NCBI GenBank assembly: GCA_033763735.1
Contig: JANRJY010000053.1
Location: 90,070 to 154,069, forward strand
Length of the DNA: 64,000 bases
Direction: 5' to 3'
Source: JANRJY01 sp033763735
Lineage (GTDB): Bacteria; Bacteroidota; Bacteroidia; Cytophagales; UBA9547
The position numbers were made by a program, and so were the translations under genes. Below, in pieces: positions 53,417 through 62,146 of the stretch. The notes below the pieces were generated by a model that did not search any database, had not been told where the DNA came from, and was given only the letters and a program-made list of their open reading frames with translations. Numbering within the stretch: position 1 is the first letter of the stretch; each line of letters starts with the position of its first letter.

Positions 53417-55351
53417 TTGAAGCGAATATCCTTAATAATTATTTTTTTCTGCTTATACGGTATACTTCCAGCGCAAGAGTACATTGAGTACTACGATAGC
53501 AGTTCCGTTGTAAAAATCAAGGGTTTTTTAGTAAATGGCAAACGCCATGGAAAATGGACGGAATTTTATCCAAATGGCATCGTAAAGGCTGATATTGAAT
53601 ATAAAAATGACAGTATCCATGGAAAATGGAATACTTACTTTGAAAATGGTTTTCTTTCAACAGTTTCAAACTATTTGAATGACAAAACCATGGGCTCTTG
53701 GATTGAATATTATCCAAATGGAAAAGTAAAAATTGAATGTAACTATCAAGATAGTCTATTGCACGGAAATTTCACGGAGTATTATCCAAATGGAAAAGTT
53801 AAGCTGCAACGTATTTTTGCCATGGGCAAATATAATGGCCCATCAAAAAGATATTTCAATACAGGTAAAATCCAAACCGATGCGGCCTACAAAAATGGAA
53901 AAGAAACAGGGGAATGGAAAGAATTTTATTCAAATGGCAAATACGCCCAAATCGGATATTTTCTGGAAGGTAAAGAAACTGGTGAATGGACTTCTTTTTA
54001 TGAAAATGGTCAAAAGAAAAGCTCAAAAAAATATGCCAATGGAAAACTTCATGGTACACAATCGTATTTCTATGATAATGGCAAACTGAAACAAACTGAA
54101 ATCAGAGATAGCAATTTGTTAATGAATATAGGCGACTATTATGATTACAAAGGGAAAAAGAAAAATAAAGGCACTCTTAAAAATGGCATAGGCACCCGCA
54201 TTTTGTACTACCCTGACGGTAAGAAATTTACTGAATACAATTACGACAAAGGGCTATTGAATGGATTTGCAACCTCCTATTATTCTTCAGGCAAAACTAT
54301 GGTAGAAAGTAAATATGAAAATGGAAAACTGACCGGAACCAAGTACGAATATTTCGATAATGGTTTCTTTAAAGAAATTTGCAATTACAATAATGACAAA
54401 GAACAAGGCGATTTTTTTGAATTTTATCCTTCTGGGTTAATCAAAACTCAAGGTTTTTATAACAATGGAACGCAAGATTCATTGTGGGTTGAGTTTCACG
54501 AAACCGGCAAAGTGTTATCTGAAGGAAATTTCAAAAATGGTGAAATGGAAGGCGAATGGCTGGAGTATTATGATGATGGCAGCTTGTCAAGTTATGGTTT
54601 TTACATCAATGGCAAAGAAACGGGCGAATGGGTTGAATTTTACAGAGATAGCATTTTGACTTCTATCGGTTATTATGTTAATGGCAAAAAGGATGGGTAT
54701 TGGTATGGATATTTCCCAAATGGTGATGTGTCGATGGAAGGAAATTTCAAAAATGGTCTTGAACATGGAAATTGGAAAATATTTCATGAATCAACAGGTT
54801 TGCTCAAATATGAAGGGGCATATTTTTATGGATTAGAAAATGGACTATGGAAAGAATTTGCTGAAGATGGGTATTTGGCAGCCCAAGGCATATATGAATA
54901 TGGTATTGAAAACGGAATTTGGTGCAATTATAAACGCAATGGCGATACTTTACAACTTGAATATTGGGAAAAAGGAAAATTGATGCAAGTCAGTGATTAT
55001 TATGGATTTGGCAATAAAAAATTACCAAAAGGAAACCTTAAAAATGGCAATGGAATACGAAAATCCTATTACGAAACCGGTGAACTAGCAGCAGAAGGCA
55101 CTTTCAAAAATGGATTGCCACACGGTTCATGGAAATATTATTATCCTAATGGTAAAGTGTCGTCATACGGTAAGTTTGAAGAAGGCAAAAAAGAAGGGTA
55201 TTGGAATTATTATTTTGAGAATGGCAAACTTGATGCAGAAGGCACCTACAAAAATGATGAAACAGTAGGCAAATGGTTTTTCTATGACGAAAATGGTAAA
55301 ATCAAAGATATGAAAGACTTTGATGAGCTCTTTTCAGAAGAAGGCAGCTGA
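53417..55351 (+). CDS. Exported protein built of about 25 MORN-variant repeats
   Basis: A 644-residue protein with a signal peptide (KRISLIIIFFCLYGILPAQ) and then almost only MORN-variant (YwqK-type) repeats of about 23 residues with the core G-x-W-x-(E/K)-(Y/F)-Y-x-N-G-K; I count about 25 from GKWTEFYPNG to GKWFFYDENG. The start must be the TTG at 53417, because no ATG precedes the signal peptide. It ends in an acidic tail, DFDELFSEEGS, with no anchor or T9SS sorting domain, so it should be periplasmic or released. It is a paralogue of the barrel-fused protein at 656. The family's antitoxin label is not supported by any neighbouring toxin. The function is unknown. Confidence 0.82.
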   Translation: MKRISLIIIFFCLYGILPAQEYIEYYDSSSVVKIKGFLVNGKRHGKWTEFYPNGIVKADIEYKNDSIHGKWNTYFENGFLSTVSNYLNDKTMGSWIEYYPNGKVKIECNYQDSLLHGNFTEYYPNGKVKLQRIFAMGKYNGPSKRYFNTGKIQTDAAYKNGKETGEWKEFYSNGKYAQIGYFLEGKETGEWTSFYENGQKKSSKKYANGKLHGTQSYFYDNGKLKQTEIRDSNLLMNIGDYYDYKGKKKNKGTLKNGIGTRILYYPDGKKFTEYNYDKGLLNGFATSYYSSGKTMVESKYENGKLTGTKYEYFDNGFFKEICNYNNDKEQGDFFEFYPSGLIKTQGFYNNGTQDSLWVEFHETGKVLSEGNFKNGEMEGEWLEYYDDGSLSSYGFYINGKETGEWVEFYRDSILTSIGYYVNGKKDGYWYGYFPNGDVSMEGNFKNGLEHGNWKIFHESTGLLKYEGAYFYGLENGLWKEFAEDGYLAAQGIYEYGIENGIWCNYKRNGDTLQLEYWEKGKLMQVSDYYGFGNKKLPKGNLKNGNGIRKSYYETGELAAEGTFKNGLPHGSWKYYYPNGKVSSYGKFEEGKKEGYWNYYFENGKLDAEGTYKNDETVGKWFFYDENGKIKDMKDFDELFSEEGS

Positions 55352-55372
55352 TGATACTAAATATTCAAAGCC

Positions 55373-55987
55373 TTATTTTATTTCGCATTCCAACATTTTT
55401 TGATTTTCAATAAAGCATTCCAGTTTGTCCCCAATTTGCACCGGACCTACTCCTTTCGGTGTGCCGGTAAAAATGATATCGCCTTGCTTGAGCAAGAAAT
55501 AAGTTGATATATGAGCAATTATTTGATCGACTTTTGAAATCATATCACTGGTATTTCCACTTTGCACTAATTGACCGTTTTTAACTAATGAAAAATTAAT
55601 ATTTTGAACATCTTTGAAATTAGTTTTTGGGACAAACTTTGAAATGGGAGCTGATCCATTGAATCCCTTTGAAATTTCCCATGGCATTCCTTTTGATTTC
55701 AATTCAGATTGCAAATCACGTGCTGTAAAATCAATTCCAACACCTATTTCATTATAATATTTATAAGAAAAATCAGGCAATATATTTTTGCCATTCTTTG
55801 CGATTTTCACCAATATTTCCACCTCAAAATGAATATTTTTGGAAAATGCAGGATAATAAAAAGGTTCATTATCTTTCAAAATTGCTGTATCAGGTTTCAT
55901 AAATATTACAGGCGCTTCAGGCAAATGTGCTCTGTCAAATTCTTTGATGTGTTCCGAATAATTAAGTCCTATGCAAAATATATTCAT
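55373..55987 (-). CDS. Fumarylacetoacetate hydrolase family protein
   Basis: The 204-residue product is a compact FAH-fold enzyme. Metal-binding acids appear as the E-x-E in HFEVEILVKI near 53-62 and the Asp in GVGIDFTARDLQSELK near 85-100; KGFNGSAPISKFV and GDIIFTGTPKGVGPV are further family landmarks. FAH-family members include acylpyruvases, oxaloacetate decarboxylases and 2-oxo-hept-3-ene-dioate hydratases; Mg-dependent acylpyruvase/oxaloacetate tautomerase-type activity is most likely for this length. It starts three bases after the Uma2 gene stop and is probably co-transcribed with it. Confidence 0.9.
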   Translation of the reverse strand: MNIFCIGLNYSEHIKEFDRAHLPEAPVIFMKPDTAILKDNEPFYYPAFSKNIHFEVEILVKIAKNGKNILPDFSYKYYNEIGVGIDFTARDLQSELKSKGMPWEISKGFNGSAPISKFVPKTNFKDVQNINFSLVKNGQLVQSGNTSDMISKVDQIIAHISTYFLLKQGDIIFTGTPKGVGPVQIGDKLECFIENQKMLECEIK

Positions 55988-55990
55988 TTC

Positions 55991-56584
55991 TTAAGCTTCA
56001 AATATTTCACCCATATTCAATTCCAAACCTTCAAAAAGTATACTTCTTAAAATATCTTCATTGGTGTATGTTTGGGATAAATGATATTCCCCATTGTTAA
56101 GGGAATACACACTGACTAACTCTTCACCAGGATACACAATCCAATATTCATTCACACCATTTTCTTCATATAATTGATACTTATCTGTCAAATCTTTTTT
56201 TGAAGTACTTGGAGACAATATCTCAACTATCAAATCTGGAGCACCTAAACAACCTTTTTCATCCAATTTTTTATCATCACATATAATGCAAATATCCGGT
56301 TGCACTACATCATAAATTGTTTCATCTCCTTTGGTATTGTTTTTTGGGAAACGAACATCAAATGGTGCAAAAAAAAGCTTGCATTTTTTGTTTACTATTT
56401 TATTGCTGATTGCATGTTGAATCCCCCACAAAATTCGCTGATGACGCGTATTTGGTGCTGGTGACATTTTGAATATTTTCCCTTTTATTAGTTCAATTTG
56501 CTCATCAAACCACCATGTCAGATAATCGGCATATGTATAGGTTTTGCTTAAATCAAGTGACGAAAACGAAGTAATTTTTTCCAT
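55991..56584 (-). CDS. Uma2 family (DUF820) putative endonuclease
   Basis: A 197-residue protein with the PD-(D/E)xK fold as found in the Uma2 family: TYADYLTWWFDEQIELIKGKIF at the start, R-H-Q-R-I-L, then VQPDICIICDDKK (about 105-117) with the first Asp, and GAPDLIVEILSPSTSKKD (about 124-141) carrying Asp, Glu and Lys, followed by KYQLYEENGVNEYWIV. The function of the family is unproven; it expands in cyanobacteria and is sporadic in Bacteroidota, so lateral transfer is plausible. It lies in the gap before rlmN, divergent from it, with 42 bases between the starts. Confidence 0.87.
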   Translation of the reverse strand: MEKITSFSSLDLSKTYTYADYLTWWFDEQIELIKGKIFKMSPAPNTRHQRILWGIQHAISNKIVNKKCKLFFAPFDVRFPKNNTKGDETIYDVVQPDICIICDDKKLDEKGCLGAPDLIVEILSPSTSKKDLTDKYQLYEENGVNEYWIVYPGEELVSVYSLNNGEYHLSQTYTNEDILRSILFEGLELNMGEIFEA

Positions 56585-56610
56585 TTATGATTCTTTAGCT
56601 TCAAATCTCG

Positions 56611-56618
56611 TAAATTTG
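56611..56618 (+). promoter_or_regulatory. -7 element of rlmN giving a near-leaderless transcript
   Basis: TAAATTTG matches TAnnTTTG and is followed by CA, as in strong Bacteroidota promoters. It ends only eight bases before the ATG at 56627, so the mRNA probably has a leader of a few bases at most. Confidence 0.6.
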
Positions 56619-56626
56619 CATTAATA

Positions 56627-57670
56627 ATGGAAACAATCACCAAAAAAGACATTCGCAAGTCCACACCGGAAGAATTAAAATCATTCTTTGAGCAAATTGG
56701 AGAAAAGCCTTTTCGAGCTAAGCAAGTTCATGAGTGGATTTGGGAGAAATCAGCATTAAGTTTTGATGATATGACCAATCTGTCTTTGCAAACCCGTCAA
56801 AAACTTAATGAATCATTTGCCTTTTTGCCAATAGAATTATCCAAAAGTCAGCAAAGCAATGATGGCACTATTAAATCAGCTTTCAAATTATTTGATGGCA
56901 ACTTAATCGAAAGTGTATTAATCCCCACCGAAGGACGAATGACGGCTTGTGTATCAAGTCAGGTAGGCTGTTCTCTGACTTGCAAATTTTGTGCAACGGG
57001 ATACATGGAAAGGATGCGCAATCTTGATGCAGCTGAAATTTATGATCAAGTTGTGAAAGTAAAAAATCAGGCTGAACAAAATTATGGAATGCCTTTAACA
57101 AATATTGTATTTATGGGTATGGGCGAACCTTTACTCAATTATAGTAATGTGCTAAAAGCCATCGATCGAATAACAGCTGAAGATGGTCTTAATATGTCGT
57201 ACAAACGCATTACCTTGTCCACATCGGGCATTGCCAAAATGATTATTAAATTGGCTGATGATGGTTTCAAAAGCAATTTGGCATTGTCACTACACGCTGC
57301 AAATGACATCAAGAGGAATGAAATCATGCCAATAAATGAAACTAATTCATTGGATTCGCTTAAGGAAGCTTTAACATATTTTTACAACAAAACAGGTACC
57401 AAAATCACCTACGAATACATTGTTTTCAAAAATTTCAACGATACTTTAACTGATGCGGAGGAGCTTTATCAATATACCAGATTTGTCCCTACCAAAGTGA
57501 ATATTATTGAGTATAATCCAATTGCTGAGGCATCATATAAAAACACCTCAGAGGATAGACTTGAAGCTTTTAGAGCTTATCTCGAACGCAAAGGAGTGAA
57601 TGTAACGGTACGAAGAAGCAGAGGTAAAGATATTGATGCTGCTTGTGGGCAATTGGCTGGGAAAAACTAA
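56627..57670 (+). CDS. rlmN: 23S rRNA/tRNA adenine-C2 methyltransferase RlmN
   Basis: RlmN is a radical-SAM enzyme that methylates A2503 of 23S rRNA and A37 of some tRNAs. The 347-residue protein has the CxxxCxxC cluster motif at Cys115, Cys119 and Cys122 (GCSLTCKFCATG), the SAM-binding GMGEPLLNY segment, the S-T-S-G and LSLHA strands, and the second catalytic Cys near the C-terminus in AACGQLAG. The N-terminal helical domain (STPEELKSFFEQIGEKPFRA) is complete. It is a single gene with its own promoter and a 7-base periodic array after the stop. Confidence 0.97.
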   Translation: METITKKDIRKSTPEELKSFFEQIGEKPFRAKQVHEWIWEKSALSFDDMTNLSLQTRQKLNESFAFLPIELSKSQQSNDGTIKSAFKLFDGNLIESVLIPTEGRMTACVSSQVGCSLTCKFCATGYMERMRNLDAAEIYDQVVKVKNQAEQNYGMPLTNIVFMGMGEPLLNYSNVLKAIDRITAEDGLNMSYKRITLSTSGIAKMIIKLADDGFKSNLALSLHAANDIKRNEIMPINETNSLDSLKEALTYFYNKTGTKITYEYIVFKNFNDTLTDAEELYQYTRFVPTKVNIIEYNPIAEASYKNTSEDRLEAFRAYLERKGVNVTVRRSRGKDIDAACGQLAGKN

Positions 57671-57678
57671 GGAAATGT

Positions 57679-57708
57679 TAAGTTTTAAATGATAAATGTT
57701 AAATTTAA
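57679..57708 (+). repeat. 7-base periodic stop-codon array after rlmN
   Basis: After the TAA of rlmN, TAA recurs at 57679, 57686, 57693 and 57700, exactly seven bases apart, within units such as GTTTTAA and ATGATAA, with a further TAA at 57706. All three frames are closed. The sequence resembles the array after the DUF1573 gene. Confidence 0.65.
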
Positions 57709-57717
57709 ATGAAACAT

Positions 57718-58074
57718 TTATTTAATTATTGAAAATATTTCTTCTGGGTATTTGTCAGAGATGGATTCTTCATTGTCACAGTTGGTATATTTGACTTTCA
57801 TTAAACCTAGTTTATTTTTTGACAATAATTGCCCTCTAAAAAGCATTCTGTTTTCAACAATATAAACAAAGTCACCAACTTTAGCTTTAGTTACTTTAAG
57901 TGATTTGACGAATTTATTATCTAATTCTGCACATGGAGTATAAGAAGTATCTGCAGTGATAAAATTGTACTTATTTGTTATTAAAGGCATTTCTGATATC
58001 TTAAAATTGCAAAATGCAATCAATGCAGAAATTGCGACTATTGAAATATTGGTATTAATTAAAAATTTTTTCAT
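57718..58074 (-). CDS. Small exported protein, unknown
   Basis: A 118-residue protein with an N-terminal hydrophobic segment (about 4-22, NTNISIVAISALIAFCNF) that may be a signal anchor; the Cys in LIAFC does not make a good lipobox because Phe precedes it. The remainder contains DTSYTPCAELDNKFV, a small-barrel-like KVGDFVYIVENRMLFRGQLL and a second Cys near YTNCDNEES, and ends in SIIK. I recognise no family. The V-G-D-F-V / F-R-G-(Q/E)-(L/V) pattern recalls a small SH3-like or Tudor-like barrel, but this is only a guess. It is a single gene, convergent with rlmN. Confidence 0.6.
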   Translation of the reverse strand: MKKFLINTNISIVAISALIAFCNFKISEMPLITNKYNFITADTSYTPCAELDNKFVKSLKVTKAKVGDFVYIVENRMLFRGQLLSKNKLGLMKVKYTNCDNEESISDKYPEEIFSIIK

Positions 58075-58154
58075 AACAGTAATACGAAAATTAAAAGTAC
58101 TTGTTTTATTAAGAAATTACCAAATTATAAAACCAAAGTAGAAAATAATAAAAA

Positions 58155-59192
58155 TTATATTTTCCTAGCTGAAGCAGGAACTTCTCCTTCTAAGGATTTG
58201 AGGAATGCCAAAATACTTTTCAGTTCTTTGTCACTTAATTCTTTGTCAAGCTGAATTTTTGCCATAATAGTTACAGCATCAGTCAAATTAGCTACAGAGC
58301 CATCGTGAAAATATGGAGCCGTTTTGGTGATATTGCGTAAAGAAGGAACTTTGAATTTGTACTTATCTGATTCTTCTTTGGTAATATTATACAATCCCAA
58401 ATCTATCTTTTTGCTATTTGTGTAATTCCAATATGGATATTTTTGTCCGAACGTTTGAAACATACCTCCTCCAATTGCAACACCATTGTGGCAAGTAGCA
58501 CAGCCTATTTCAATGAAATTTTTGAGACCTTCTTTTTCTAAATCACCCAAAGCTTCAAAATCATTATTCAAATATTTATCAAATGGAGAAGGAGTAATTA
58601 ATGTGCGTTCAAAAGCGCCAATTGCCGTTCCAATGTTATCATATGTCATTGGTTTTGACTGATTTGGAAAAGAATTGGCAAACGCTGATGTGTATTTCCC
58701 GACCTTTGATAATCGATCCAATAAAAACTCTTTTGAAGGTATCCCCATTTCTATTGGGTTCAAAATAGGGCCTTTTGCTTGTTCTTCTACATCCTTAGCT
58801 CGCCCATCCCAAAATTGTGTGGTATGAAGAAAAGCATTCAATGATGTTGGTGAATTTCTATCTCCGTTTCGTCCATCATCACCTGTAGATGTCGACTTAT
58901 TATCAACCCCGTATGTATCCAAATTGTGACACGAATTGCAAGAAATGGTTCCATTTTTGGATAGTTGCTTATCGAAATACAGCATTTTACCCAATTGAAT
59001 CCTTGACATCATTGTCGAATCCTGATTTTTAATTTCGGGCAAAGGTTTGAAAAGTTTGGAAGCCTTTATCCATAATTTAGCTTCTTCCTTTGTTACTTTA
59101 TAAGAAGGTTTATTACTGCTAAACTTTTCAGTATTCTGTTCCGAACATGCGAACAGCAAAACAATTGAAGATAAAATAAAGATTCTTTTCAT
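58155..59192 (-). CDS. Di-haem cytochrome c peroxidase lipoprotein
   Basis: The 345-residue protein is a lipoprotein (VLLFAC, Cys16) of the CCP/MauG family. Two haem c sites are seen: C85-NS-CH in GTISCNSCHNLD, and CATCHNG near 230. Between them are DGRNGDRNSPTSLNAFLHTTQFWDGRA and EQAKGPILNPIEMG, family landmarks; YKFKVPSLRNITKTAPYFHDGS gives the distal region. It would reduce hydrogen peroxide in the periplasm using electrons from a cytochrome. The lipid anchor distinguishes it from soluble CcpA. The gene is separated by 67 bases from infB, in the same direction. Confidence 0.92.
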   Translation of the reverse strand: MKRIFILSSIVLLFACSEQNTEKFSSNKPSYKVTKEEAKLWIKASKLFKPLPEIKNQDSTMMSRIQLGKMLYFDKQLSKNGTISCNSCHNLDTYGVDNKSTSTGDDGRNGDRNSPTSLNAFLHTTQFWDGRAKDVEEQAKGPILNPIEMGIPSKEFLLDRLSKVGKYTSAFANSFPNQSKPMTYDNIGTAIGAFERTLITPSPFDKYLNNDFEALGDLEKEGLKNFIEIGCATCHNGVAIGGGMFQTFGQKYPYWNYTNSKKIDLGLYNITKEESDKYKFKVPSLRNITKTAPYFHDGSVANLTDAVTIMAKIQLDKELSDKELKSILAFLKSLEGEVPASARKI

Positions 59193-59259
59193 ACCTTTTT
59201 AAAATAATTTAGAATCTAAACCCACATTAACTGGCTTTTGTTCAATTTTTTTAAGAAAA

Positions 59260-62004
59260 TTATAATGTTCGTTTTACTTCTTTGCGGTCAAACACTTCAA
59301 TTAAATCTCCTACTTCAATATCATTATAATTAGCAATACCCAATCCGCAATCTTGACCCAATTTTACTTCGTTGGCGTCATCTTTGAATCGTTTCATTGA
59401 AGCGAATTTACCGGTATGAATAACGATACCATCTCGAATCAAACGTACTTCACCGCTTCTTTTGATATTGCCATCAATCACAATACAACCGGCAATTGTA
59501 CCTACCTTGGTGATTTTGAAAGTTTCTCTTACTTCTGCAGTACCCATAATATGCTCTTCCATAGTAGGTTCAAGCATACCTTCCATCGCATCTTTAATAT
59601 CATTTATTGCATTATAAATAATTGAGTATGAGCGAATTTCTATTTGTTCATTTTCAGCTAATTTTTTAGCTCCTAAAGAAGGACGAACATTGAATGCAAT
59701 AATTACGGCATCGGAAGCGGAGGCAAGTAAAACATCAGACTCTGATATTTGACCTACTCCTTTATGAATGATCATTACTTGAACCTCAGGTGTGGATAGT
59801 TTTAGCATCGAATCTGAAATCGCTTCGACAGAACCATCAAAATCTCCTTTGATAATAATATTTAATTGTTTGAAATTACCAATAGCAAGTCGTCTGCCGA
59901 TTTCATCAAGTGTGATATGTTTTTTGGTTCTGATACTTTGCTCTCTAAGTATTTGCTCACGTTTATTGGCAATTTCTCGTGCTTCTGACTCATTGGTCAT
60001 TACATTAAACTTATCACCTGCCTGTGGAGCGCCAGGCAATCCAAGAATCTGTACCGGTTTTGAAGGACCGGCAGTTTCCAAACGTGTACCTTTATGATCA
60101 AGCATGGCTCTAACTCTTCCATAGAATTGACCTGCCAAAATTATATCCCCCACTCTAAGTGTTCCACTTTGAACAAGCAGAGTAGTTACGTATCCTCTTC
60201 CTTTATCCAACTCTGCTTCGATAACGGTACCTACTGCTCTTTTATCAGCAGTAGCTTTTAATTCCATCAAATCTGATTCAAGCAATACTTTTTCCAAAAG
60301 TTCCGGAATACCTGCACCTGTCTTGGCAGAAACTCCTTGGACCTGATATTTGCCTCCCCAGTCTTCAACAAGTATGTTTTCTTTTGCCAATTGTTCTTTA
60401 ATCCTGTCTGGGTTAGCAGATGGTTTGTCTATTTTATTGATAGCGATAATTATTGGAACTCCAGCTACCAAAGCATGATTAAGAGCCTCTTTTGTTTGTG
60501 GCATCACTCCATCGTCTGCAGCTACCACTATAATGGCAACATCTGTAACTTTAGCTCCGCGAGCACGCATAGCTGTAAATGCCTCATGACCAGGTGTATC
60601 AAGGAATGTAATCCATCGATCATTGGCTGTTTTTACATCGTAAGCCCCAATATGTTGGGTGATTCCTCCTGCTTCTCGTGATGTTACATTAGTTTTTCTG
60701 ATAAAGTCAAGTAAGGATGTTTTTCCATGATCAACGTGTCCCATTATGGTTACAATTGGTGCACGATCAATCATTTTCTTAGGATCGTCCGCATCTTCCA
60801 TTACGGTTATTTCTTCCTCTGCAGTGGTGAATTGTGTAGTGTATCCAAATTCCTCAGCGATAATGGAAATTGTTTCAGCATCAAGTCTTTGATTGATTGA
60901 CACAAACATTCCTAAAGTCAAACATGCACTAATGATTTCATTCACGTTAACATTCATCATTTGAGCCAAATCATTGGCTGAAATAAATTCAGTTACTTTA
61001 AGAATTTTAGAGTCTTCATGCTCGAGCATTTGCCTTTCTTCTTCTGCCTCAGCAGCTGCCGAACGTTTTACTTTTCTATATTTTGCTCTACTTACATTAG
61101 CTTTGCCACCACTCAATAATGAAAGCGTCTCTTTAATTTTGTCTTGTATATGTTTATCAGTGATTTCTCCTTTTTCTGCTGGTTTATCAGATCTGTTTCC
61201 TCCACCAGGTTTGTTATCTTTCCTACCTTGATTAAAATCTTTTCCTACTGGTTTGTAAACATTATTACCTTTACCTTCAACTTTAATTCTTTTTCTTTTC
61301 TTCTTATCGGCTTCACTTTGGCTATTACTTTGTGAATGATCTTCTTTTTTTGCAGGACGTTCAACAGGAAGGTTAATTTTACCCAAAACTGTTAAACCTT
61401 TTAATGAATCGGCCTTTGCCTCAATGAGTTGTGTTTTTATTTCCTCAGGCAAGTCTGCAGGTATTGATTCGATTTCTGGTTCGGCTACAGGAGTTTGATT
61501 TATAATTTCTGGTACAATTTCTTGTTTGACCTCAATTATAGAGGGAGGAGGAGGAGTTGCAGGAACACTTGGGGCTTTTACTGATTCACTCTTTTTGGGT
61601 GACAAGTCAATCTTTCCTAGAACTTTAGGACCATCAAGAATCACTCTTGATTTGTCAACATACTCTTCCTGAACAATTTCTTTGCGTTTGAAATCAGACT
61701 CAGAATTATTTGATTTTATATAAACATCTTCTTCTTCTTGACTGGGCTGAACGGATTTTGGAGTTTCAATTACAAAATTTTCAGTTGATTTTTTGCCAAG
61801 TGACAAATTACTTGCTTCCTTTTTGTCGGCTAAATCAGGGGCAAACTCTTTTATTAAGAGCTTGTATTGTTCTTCATTAATTTTGGTATTAGGATCCAGT
61901 CGCAAGGAATATCCTTTGGAATTTAAAAAATCAACAGCTCTACCAAGAGCGATGTTTAATTCACTTGCTACTTTCCTTAATCTTTCAAATCTTTCTTCTG
62001 ACAT
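59260..62004 (-). CDS. infB: Translation initiation factor IF-2
   Basis: The 914-residue GTPase places fMet-tRNA on the 30S subunit. The N-terminal part (about 1-400) includes an IF2_N-like start (ERLRKVASELNIALGRAVDFL) and a long charged, Pro-rich linker. The G domain starts near residue 415 with IMGHVDHGKTSLLDFI (G1), GITQHIGAY (G2), DTPGHEAF (G3) and INKIDKP (G4), followed by domains II-IV to the end. All catalytic motifs are intact. It is the last gene of rimP-nusA-infB, with 142 bases between it and nusA. Confidence 0.97.
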   Translation of the reverse strand: MSEERFERLRKVASELNIALGRAVDFLNSKGYSLRLDPNTKINEEQYKLLIKEFAPDLADKKEASNLSLGKKSTENFVIETPKSVQPSQEEEDVYIKSNNSESDFKRKEIVQEEYVDKSRVILDGPKVLGKIDLSPKKSESVKAPSVPATPPPPSIIEVKQEIVPEIINQTPVAEPEIESIPADLPEEIKTQLIEAKADSLKGLTVLGKINLPVERPAKKEDHSQSNSQSEADKKKRKRIKVEGKGNNVYKPVGKDFNQGRKDNKPGGGNRSDKPAEKGEITDKHIQDKIKETLSLLSGGKANVSRAKYRKVKRSAAAEAEEERQMLEHEDSKILKVTEFISANDLAQMMNVNVNEIISACLTLGMFVSINQRLDAETISIIAEEFGYTTQFTTAEEEITVMEDADDPKKMIDRAPIVTIMGHVDHGKTSLLDFIRKTNVTSREAGGITQHIGAYDVKTANDRWITFLDTPGHEAFTAMRARGAKVTDVAIIVVAADDGVMPQTKEALNHALVAGVPIIIAINKIDKPSANPDRIKEQLAKENILVEDWGGKYQVQGVSAKTGAGIPELLEKVLLESDLMELKATADKRAVGTVIEAELDKGRGYVTTLLVQSGTLRVGDIILAGQFYGRVRAMLDHKGTRLETAGPSKPVQILGLPGAPQAGDKFNVMTNESEAREIANKREQILREQSIRTKKHITLDEIGRRLAIGNFKQLNIIIKGDFDGSVEAISDSMLKLSTPEVQVMIIHKGVGQISESDVLLASASDAVIIAFNVRPSLGAKKLAENEQIEIRSYSIIYNAINDIKDAMEGMLEPTMEEHIMGTAEVRETFKITKVGTIAGCIVIDGNIKRSGEVRLIRDGIVIHTGKFASMKRFKDDANEVKLGQDCGLGIANYNDIEVGDLIEVFDRKEVKRTL

Positions 62005-62146
62005 ATAATCTTTATTATAAGTATTTCATTCACAACTATTAATGATAAAAACTTACTTTCTTAAAGGCAATATGTCAGTCGGGAAGGCTTACATATCGTA
62101 ACTTATTTCGAAAGAAAAGTTCATATTTTGAATTAGAGTTCTCATT

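Noticed and set aside
53417..55351. Antitoxin (YwqK) function for the MORN-variant proteins.
   Set aside because: Both proteins have signal peptides and no adjacent toxin gene; the label comes from automated family naming.
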